A DNA stretch of 64,000 bases, taken from NCBI RefSeq assembly GCF_002135235.1, contig NZ_NEGB01000004.1:124001-188000 (forward strand), given 5' to 3'. Below, one piece after another: positions 59,151 through 64,000 of this stretch. The notes beneath the pieces were generated by a model. The model was not told the origin of the DNA, searched no databases, and saw only the letters and a list, made by a program, of their open reading frames with translations. Position 1 is the first letter of the stretch. Each line of letters begins with the position of its first letter. The translations under genes were made by a program, and so were the position numbers. Source of the DNA: Acinetobacter silvestris. Lineage in GTDB: Bacteria; Pseudomonadota; Gammaproteobacteria; Pseudomonadales; Moraxellaceae.

Positions 59151-59693
59151 TTAAGCAACAGCAGCTTCAAGTGGCTTAGATGATTCATCCAGTACCGACC
59201 AAACGGTCATTCCCAAATCACCGTGTAATTCAGGTAAATCTAAGAAAATACTTGCACCTAAAACAGTATGTTCACATTTATGCATCAGCTGTTTAACGGC
59301 TTTTAATGTTCCACCTGTAGCCAAGACATCATCGACAATAATGACTTTTTGTGGCTCAATTTCAGCAGACACTTCTAAACGATCCAAACCATATTCCAAA
59401 CTATATCCAACGCCTACAACTGGAGGCGGTAATTTTCCTGCCTTACGAACTAGAAGCAAGCCCTTTCCAGTACGTTGTGCCAAAAGGCTCGCCAGAATAA
59501 AACCGCGTGCTTCAACAGCGACAAAACTTTCCACTTCTGCCAATTGATCTTCAGGCAAACTTGCAACTAACGCATCTGTTAAAGCTTCAAGTTGAGTCAG
59601 AAACAAAGGGGTTAAGTCATAAAAACAAATACCTGGTTTAGGAAAATCTTGGACAGCACGGATGTTCGACCACAAAGCAGTAGACATATTCAT
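59151..59693 (-). CDS. apt: Adenine phosphoribosyltransferase
   Basis: Apt salvages adenine with PRPP to form AMP. The 180-residue protein has the PRPP-binding motif VIIVDDVLATGGTLKA (about 117-132) and the N-terminal IRAVQDFPKPGICFYDLTPL. Length and motifs are standard. ATG codons stand at positions 1 and 3 (59693 and 59687), and neither has a clear ribosome site. It is transcribed alone, convergent with the YqiA-like gene. Confidence 0.96.
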   Translation of the reverse strand: MNMSTALWSNIRAVQDFPKPGICFYDLTPLFLTQLEALTDALVASLPEDQLAEVESFVAVEARGFILASLLAQRTGKGLLLVRKAGKLPPPVVGVGYSLEYGLDRLEVSAEIEPQKVIIVDDVLATGGTLKAVKQLMHKCEHTVLGASIFLDLPELHGDLGMTVWSVLDESSKPLEAAVA

Positions 59694-60237
59694 AATTTGG
59701 GAGAGTTGTAAAAAATAAAGATTGAGTGAATTTTAACGCATTAACATCATGGCGAATAGCGTCTTAACCTTGAACAAAAACCTAAGCTTCATAAGCAATT
59801 GAATTTATTAAGGCCATTTATATAATAAATATTGGGTATACATATAGCAAAGCTAATTTTAAATTATTTAAGCGACTAATTCACTTAGACCTAGGTATAA
59901 ACATGAAAGATCATGCTTCAGTTTTTTTATTTCAATATGTTTCATTCAATATTTTCAATTCAAAAACTGTACCTCTCAATCATTTTATGCTTATTCAACA
60001 ACAAAGATTGTCTAACAAAAAAGTGGGAATTAGCCCATTAAACACATCTTTTATCCTTTTCAGCCATTCTGCTTTAAGATTAGTGAGTTAAACTCTGATA
60101 TTTACTTTACTTTAGCTATAGAACTGCGTAAAAATTTACTTGAATATGTACATGATAAAATCATATCACTATCATTATGCAGTAGAAGGAATTTTCTGAC
60201 AGTCTTGCTGATGACTGCGCAGAGTTTGGAGAATTAA
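59694..60237. other. 544-bp intergenic region upstream of rubA
   Basis: This AT-rich spacer between apt and rubA should hold the rub operon promoter. A 62-codon frame at 59903-60091 lacks a ribosome site and any recognisable feature, so I do not call it. Nothing else is seen. Confidence 0.5.
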
Positions 60238-60402
60238 ATGAAGAAATATCAATGCATCGTTTGTGGATGGATTTATGATGAAGCAGAAGGTTGGCCACAA
60301 GATGGCATCGCCGCAGGAACTAAATGGGACGATATTCCAGATGACTGGACATGTCCAGACTGTGGTGTTTCAAAAGTAGATTTTGAAATGGTAGAAATCT
60401 AA
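60238..60402 (+). CDS. rubA: Rubredoxin
   Basis: This 54-residue protein is the complete one-iron rubredoxin of alkane hydroxylase systems. The four cysteine ligands are in CIVCG (6 and 9) and CPDCG (39 and 42), with the conserved [21 protein letters not shown] between them. It carries electrons from rubredoxin reductase to the membrane alkane hydroxylase. GGAG lies 8 nt before the ATG. It is first in rubA-rubB-estB-oxyR, although a hairpin follows it. Confidence 0.96.
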   Translation: MKKYQCIVCGWIYDEAEGWPQDGIAAGTKWDDIPDDWTCPDCGVSKVDFEMVEI

Positions 60403-60410
60403 AAATAAAT

Positions 60411-60437
60411 AAAAGACCATGGATGCATGGTCTTTTT
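60411..60437 (+). terminator. Hairpin between rubA and rubB
   Basis: The perfect 10-bp stem AAAAGACCAT / ATGGTCTTTT has a 6-nt loop and a T-tract, like an intrinsic terminator, yet lies inside a known operon arrangement. Confidence 0.8.
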
Positions 60438-60468
60438 ACATTCAGTTTAATAAATTTTGGAGTACATA

Positions 60469-61662
60469 ATGCACCCGATCGTAATCATTGGTTCAGGAAT
60501 GGCGGGATACACCCTTGCGAGAGAATTTCGTAAATTGAGTCCTGAGCAGGAACTCGTCATGATTTGTGCTGATGATGCGGTAAATTATGCGAAACCAACA
60601 CTTTCAAACGCCTTGGTTGGAAATAAGGTTCCTGATCAGATTGGCCTGGGTGATGCTGAAAAAATGAGTACGCAACTCACAATGCGTATTGAAAATCATA
60701 CTTGGGTTAAAGCGATACATGCTGAGCAGCATGAATTGGTTCTTGAAAAAGATGGAAAAACAACAATACAGCCCTATTCAAAACTCATACTAGCGGTTGG
60801 TGCTAATCCAATTCGCCTTGCGATTGCGGGTGATGGCAGTGATGACATCCATGTGGTCAATTCACTCATGGATTATCGTACTTTTCGCAATAGTTTAGAT
60901 CAATGTAATACTGAAAATTGTGATGATAAACGTGTCGTCATTTTAGGTGCAGGTTTAATTGGCTGTGAATTTGCCAATGATTTACAAAAGACGGGACATC
61001 AAGTTACTATCATTGATTTAGCCTCACAACCACTCGGCCGTTTACTACCAACACATGTGGCTCAGGCTTTCCAAGAAGGTTTAGAACATGCGGGAGTTCA
61101 GTTTGCGCTGGGCACTACCGTTGAAAAAATAACAAAGCTCGCTGAACACGGTTATACAGTAACCTTGGCGAATGGCCAATCTTTCAAGGCTGATGTTGTA
61201 CTTTCGGCAATTGGCCTACAACCTAATTTAGAATTGGCAAAAACGGCAACCATTCAAACCAGTCGTGGCGTTATAACCAACACATTAATGGAAACCAATT
61301 ACACCGATATTTATGCGCTCGGCGATTGTGCAGAAGTAAATGGTATGCTGTTACCTTATGTGATGCCAATTATGCAACAAGCACGTGCTTTAGCAAAAAC
61401 TTTGAGCGGTCAAACAACTACTGTTCATTACCCTGCTATGCCTGTTGCAGTCAAAACACCTGCTGCTCCTCTCACAGTATTACCGCCACCGATTGATGTT
61501 GAAGTGAATTGGGAAAATGAAGAATTTGAAGATGGTATGCTATCTAAAGCAATAGATGCAGAAGGTACTTTACGTGGCTTTGTCTTACTGGGTGCAACGG
61601 CAGGAAAGCAACGTTTAGTTCTAACAAAACTTGTTCCCGACTTGATTCCAGCATCAATTTAA
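60469..61662 (+). CDS. rubB: Rubredoxin-NAD(+) reductase
   Basis: RubB is an FAD enzyme that reduces rubredoxin with NADH. From the ATG at 60469 (MHPIVIIGSGMAGYTLA) the protein has 397 residues. It has the N-terminal FAD motif GSGMAG, the NAD motif VVILGAGLIGCEFAN near residue 155 and the FAD-binding IYALGDCAEV near 280. GGAG precedes the start at 9 nt; an in-frame TTG four codons upstream overlaps this site and is rejected. It follows rubA and is followed by the esterase gene after 54 bp. Confidence 0.96.
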   Translation: MHPIVIIGSGMAGYTLAREFRKLSPEQELVMICADDAVNYAKPTLSNALVGNKVPDQIGLGDAEKMSTQLTMRIENHTWVKAIHAEQHELVLEKDGKTTIQPYSKLILAVGANPIRLAIAGDGSDDIHVVNSLMDYRTFRNSLDQCNTENCDDKRVVILGAGLIGCEFANDLQKTGHQVTIIDLASQPLGRLLPTHVAQAFQEGLEHAGVQFALGTTVEKITKLAEHGYTVTLANGQSFKADVVLSAIGLQPNLELAKTATIQTSRGVITNTLMETNYTDIYALGDCAEVNGMLLPYVMPIMQQARALAKTLSGQTTTVHYPAMPVAVKTPAAPLTVLPPPIDVEVNWENEEFEDGMLSKAIDAEGTLRGFVLLGATAGKQRLVLTKLVPDLIPASI

Positions 61663-61675
61663 GGTTTTAATGTAT

Positions 61676-61704
61676 AGGATGTTTTTCAAGCAAAATATCC
61701 TTTT
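61676..61704 (+). terminator. Weak hairpin between rubB and the esterase gene
   Basis: AGGATGTTTT pairs with AAAATATCCT (one G-T pair) around a 6-nt loop and is followed by T's. It could act as a partial terminator. Confidence 0.5.
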
Positions 61705-61716
61705 AGGACAATAACA

Positions 61717-62655
61717 ATGAATAGCGCACTGCAATTCCAGATTTCACCCTATACATCCTTTATGCAAGAAACCAAAGTCGACTTAGGCAATGGTATCCAA
61801 CTGCATGTAGAAATTGGCGGAAAAGAAACGGATCCAACCATTCTGCTGATTATGGGGTTGGGTGCTCAAATGCTATTTTGGCCTGATTTTTTTTGTAAAT
61901 CACTTATTGATCAAGGTTTTCGGGTTATTCGATTTGACAATAGAGATATTGGCTTATCTTCAAAAATTAGAACCAATGGTCCACGCTTAAATGCTTTCAA
62001 GCTCATGAGCCGTTTTGCACTAGGTTTAGACAATAAAGGTGCGCCCTATAATTTATATGATATGGCCGATGACGTCGCTCTGTTGATTGACCGTTTAGGT
62101 CTAGAAAAAACCCATATTTTGGGTGCATCTATGGGCGGCATGATTTCACAGATTCTTGCAGCAAAATACCCTGAGAAAGTTGAAAAGATCGGATTATTAT
62201 TTACCAGTAATAATCAACCTTTGCTCCCACCACCATTTCCTAAACAACTGTTCAGTTTAATTGGTAAACCTGAATCTCGAGATGAACAAGGTATTATCAA
62301 TCATTCATTAAAGGTATTTAAGCATATTGGTTCACCTGGTTATGTCAACCACATGGAAACTATGCAAACCGCACAAAAATTATATCAGCGCAGTTACCAT
62401 CCTGCTGGTGTACTTCAACAGTTTTTAGCCATATTATGTACAGGCTCATTACTTCAACTGGACAAACAAATCCAAAAACCAACCCTTGTGGTTCATGGTT
62501 CTAAAGACCGTTTGCTCCTACCAAGTCATGGGAAGGCTGTTGCTAAAGCAATTTCAGACGCTAAATTTGAATTAATTGAAGGAATGGGGCATGATATGCC
62601 TCCGCACTTTATTCCTCAACTTAGCGGTTTATTTACGCATCACTTTAAATCATAA
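61717..62655 (+). CDS. estB: Alpha/beta-fold hydrolase (EstB-type esterase)
   Basis: The 312-residue protein has the alpha/beta hydrolase features. The oxyanion region is ILLIMGLGAQMLFWPDFF, with FDNRDIGLSS (strand 4), the nucleophile elbow GASMGGM, VVHGSKDRLLLP (acid Asp) and EGMGHDMP (catalytic His). In Acinetobacter ADP1 the esterase gene estB lies between rubB and oxyR, and the order here is the same. The natural substrate is unknown. The oxyR start follows 13 bp after the stop. Confidence 0.88.
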   Translation: MNSALQFQISPYTSFMQETKVDLGNGIQLHVEIGGKETDPTILLIMGLGAQMLFWPDFFCKSLIDQGFRVIRFDNRDIGLSSKIRTNGPRLNAFKLMSRFALGLDNKGAPYNLYDMADDVALLIDRLGLEKTHILGASMGGMISQILAAKYPEKVEKIGLLFTSNNQPLLPPPFPKQLFSLIGKPESRDEQGIINHSLKVFKHIGSPGYVNHMETMQTAQKLYQRSYHPAGVLQQFLAILCTGSLLQLDKQIQKPTLVVHGSKDRLLLPSHGKAVAKAISDAKFELIEGMGHDMPPHFIPQLSGLFTHHFKS

Positions 62656-62668
62656 ACATCAGGACACT

Positions 62669-63574
62669 ATGGCTGCATTACCATCCCTAAGACAACTGTC
62701 ATATCTTGTGACACTGTCTGAGACGCTGCACTTTACTGAAGCAGCGCGTCGTTCATTCGTAACTCAATCGACTTTATCGGGTGGGATTATGGAACTTGAG
62801 CGTTTATTGGGTGGCGTACTCGTTGAACGTGATCGCCAAAATGTACGTTTAACCCCTTTAGGCGAACAGGTTGTTGCACGAGCTCGTGTTCTACTCGCAG
62901 ATGCACAAGACTTAATGCGTTTAAGTCGTGAAATGAGTGAGCCTTTAACTGGTGACTTACATCTTGGAATTATTCCAACGATTGCGCCATTTATTTTGTC
63001 GCGTTTGTTAGAGGAAGTGCATAAGCAACTACCAAAAATTCAATTACATTTGCATGAAGCCCAAAGTGAAAAAATTGTAGAAAAACTCGAACATGGTAAT
63101 TTAGACATGATCGTTTTAGCTTTACCTTTTGATACGCGTGGCTTAAAAGTTGCTGAAATTGCAAAAGAAAATTTATTTTTAGTTTGTAATAAAGCAGATC
63201 AAAATGCAGTACATGCCAAAAGCTTAGAGGATTTAGACTTATCCCATTTAATGCTTTTAGAAGAAGGTCATTGTCTACGTGATCACACTCTTAGCGTGTG
63301 CCCTATTGGCGAACGTAAAAATGATCATCGTTTAAAAGCAAGTTCGTTACCGACACTGGTTGAAATGGTCAGTTCAGATTTAGGTTTTACCTTACTTCCT
63401 GAAATTGCTTTACATGCCAACATGCTCAAGAGTAATGACAAAATTATCATTAAATCAATTGAGAATGCGCCTTCACGTATCCTCTCGTTGGTAACACGTA
63501 AGAGCACACCATTACAAAGTGAGTTTGATGTGTTATTACAGATTCTGCAAAAAGTGACTGCAAATCTGCATTGA
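62669..63574 (+). CDS. oxyR: Hydrogen-peroxide sensor OxyR (LysR family)
   Basis: OxyR activates peroxide-defence genes when two cysteines form a disulfide. The 301-residue protein has the LysR-type DNA-binding domain (about 4-65, HFTEAARRSFVTQSTLSGGIMELE). The redox motif GHCLRDHTLSVC has Cys202 and Cys211, the counterparts of Cys199 and Cys208 in E. coli. I use the ATG at 62669 (MAALPSLRQLSYL), with CAGGA upstream; the frame also extends into the end of estB, but that part is not OxyR-like. It is last in the rub operon and is followed by a terminator. Confidence 0.94.
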   Translation: MAALPSLRQLSYLVTLSETLHFTEAARRSFVTQSTLSGGIMELERLLGGVLVERDRQNVRLTPLGEQVVARARVLLADAQDLMRLSREMSEPLTGDLHLGIIPTIAPFILSRLLEEVHKQLPKIQLHLHEAQSEKIVEKLEHGNLDMIVLALPFDTRGLKVAEIAKENLFLVCNKADQNAVHAKSLEDLDLSHLMLLEEGHCLRDHTLSVCPIGERKNDHRLKASSLPTLVEMVSSDLGFTLLPEIALHANMLKSNDKIIIKSIENAPSRILSLVTRKSTPLQSEFDVLLQILQKVTANLH

Positions 63575-63591
63575 ATGTTAATGTAATATTT

Positions 63592-63618
63592 AAAGGGAGG
63601 CTAAAGCCTCTCTTTTTT
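63592..63618 (+). terminator. Terminator of the rub-estB-oxyR operon
   Basis: The stem GAGGCT / AGCCTC, extended by further pairs, is followed by six T's. Confidence 0.88.
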
Positions 63619-63828
63619 ATGCCCAGATCTTTATAATCACTCAATTATTAATTCAGCAGCAGTAATCAAATTATAGTTCCGCTATCTATCAAAAATATTT
63701 AAAAAATTAGTTACACAATAACTTAAATTAAACTGATTAAAAATACCCAATTATAGGGATAGCACTTCTGTTTGAATTCCGACACAGTAGCTCTGGATAA
63801 TTAAAAAAGATTGTGGGAACAAAACATA

Positions 63829-64000
63829 GTGAATGAACTCATATTACCCGTGCCGGTCGTCATTATTGAAGATGAACCTCTCATTCAAATTCGTTTGCAA
63901 AATATTCTAGTAGAATTAGGTTATCCCCTTGATCAAATTATTTTAGCTTCTGGTGTTCAAGAAGCAAAATTGAAGTGTAATCAATATCTGCCTAATTTTG
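63829..64000 (+). CDS. Response regulator receiver protein, N-terminal part (cut by window edge)
   Basis: The visible 57 codons show the start of a receiver domain: VPVVIIEDEPLIQIRLQNILVELGY, with the acidic pair (Glu-Asp) that binds Mg, then an IILASGVQEAKLKCNQYLPNF segment leading toward the phosphorylated Asp, which lies outside. A GTG at 63829 with GGGAA upstream is the likely start; a TTG at 63811 is in frame too. The output domain is unknown. Confidence 0.78.
   Translation, partial: MNELILPVPVVIIEDEPLIQIRLQNILVELGYPLDQIILASGVQEAKLKCNQYLPNF

Noticed and set aside
59903..60091. 62-codon frame in the spacer before rubA
   Set aside because: No ribosome site, no motif, low-complexity composition rich in Phe, Ser and Asn; treated as non-coding.

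Overview
The window is a typical stretch of an Acinetobacter (Moraxellaceae, Gammaproteobacteria) chromosome. It is AT-rich and densely coded on both strands. The assignment rests on three things: the rubA-rubB-esterase-oxyR cluster, which is the arrangement described for the alkane-oxidation electron-transfer genes of Acinetobacter ADP1; a GTP-type PEP carboxykinase; and the yhbY / rlmE-ftsH-folP / carAB / greA neighbourhood shared with other gammaproteobacteria. The species cannot be read from the sequence alone.

Layout. 1-7.9 kb: the start of ttcA, a lytic transglycosylase, htpX, small proteins, a lone RND efflux permease and dgkA. 7.9-12 kb: groEL/groES behind a clear sigma-32 promoter, then an overlapping lipid kinase / phosphoesterase pair. 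12-20 kb: pckG, glpD with its DeoR/GlpR-type regulator, small envelope proteins, a methyltransferase, folD, and tRNA-Cys plus tRNA-Leu(UAA). 20-24 kb: two unknown proteins around a second, almost identical tRNA-Leu(UAA), a DUF5713 protein and a vWA lipoprotein. 24-34 kb: folP, ftsH, rlmE, yhbY, a DOMON-like protein, carA, carB, greA. 34-41.6 kb: acetyltransferase, universal stress protein, MFS transporter, PlsC-like acyltransferase, patatin lipoprotein, NfeD/SPFH pair, ispA. 41.9-46.6 kb: aceA, a divergent LysR regulator and a CorC/HlyC-type protein. 46.7-49 kb: an IS66-family insertion sequence that has lost its left end. 49-64 kb: quinone oxidoreductase, cysN/cysD, GNAT protein, Wzi, lysS, a YqiA-like hydrolase, apt, rubA-rubB-estB-oxyR, and the start of a response regulator.

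The genes are mostly housekeeping: proteostasis (groESL, ftsH, htpX), gluconeogenesis and glyoxylate shunt (pckG, aceA), glycerol 3-phosphate oxidation (glpD), folate (folP, folD), pyrimidine/arginine precursor supply (carAB), sulfate activation (cysDN), isoprenoids (ispA) and alkane-oxidation electron transfer (rubAB). Only the truncated IS66 element is clearly mobile. No phage, CRISPR array, toxin-antitoxin pair or defence island was seen, and I found no convincing undescribed system.

The observations most worth a second look are small. They are a 145-bp duplication of tRNA-Leu with its trailer and terminator; a tRNA trailer that can pair with the tRNA 3' end; a 16-bp perfect inverted repeat over the start of the IS66 transposase; the missing left end of that IS beside an apparent target duplication; a CysN tail that looks like an APS kinase remnant without its P-loop; a DnaA-box cluster away from dnaA; and hairpins between the genes of the rub operon.
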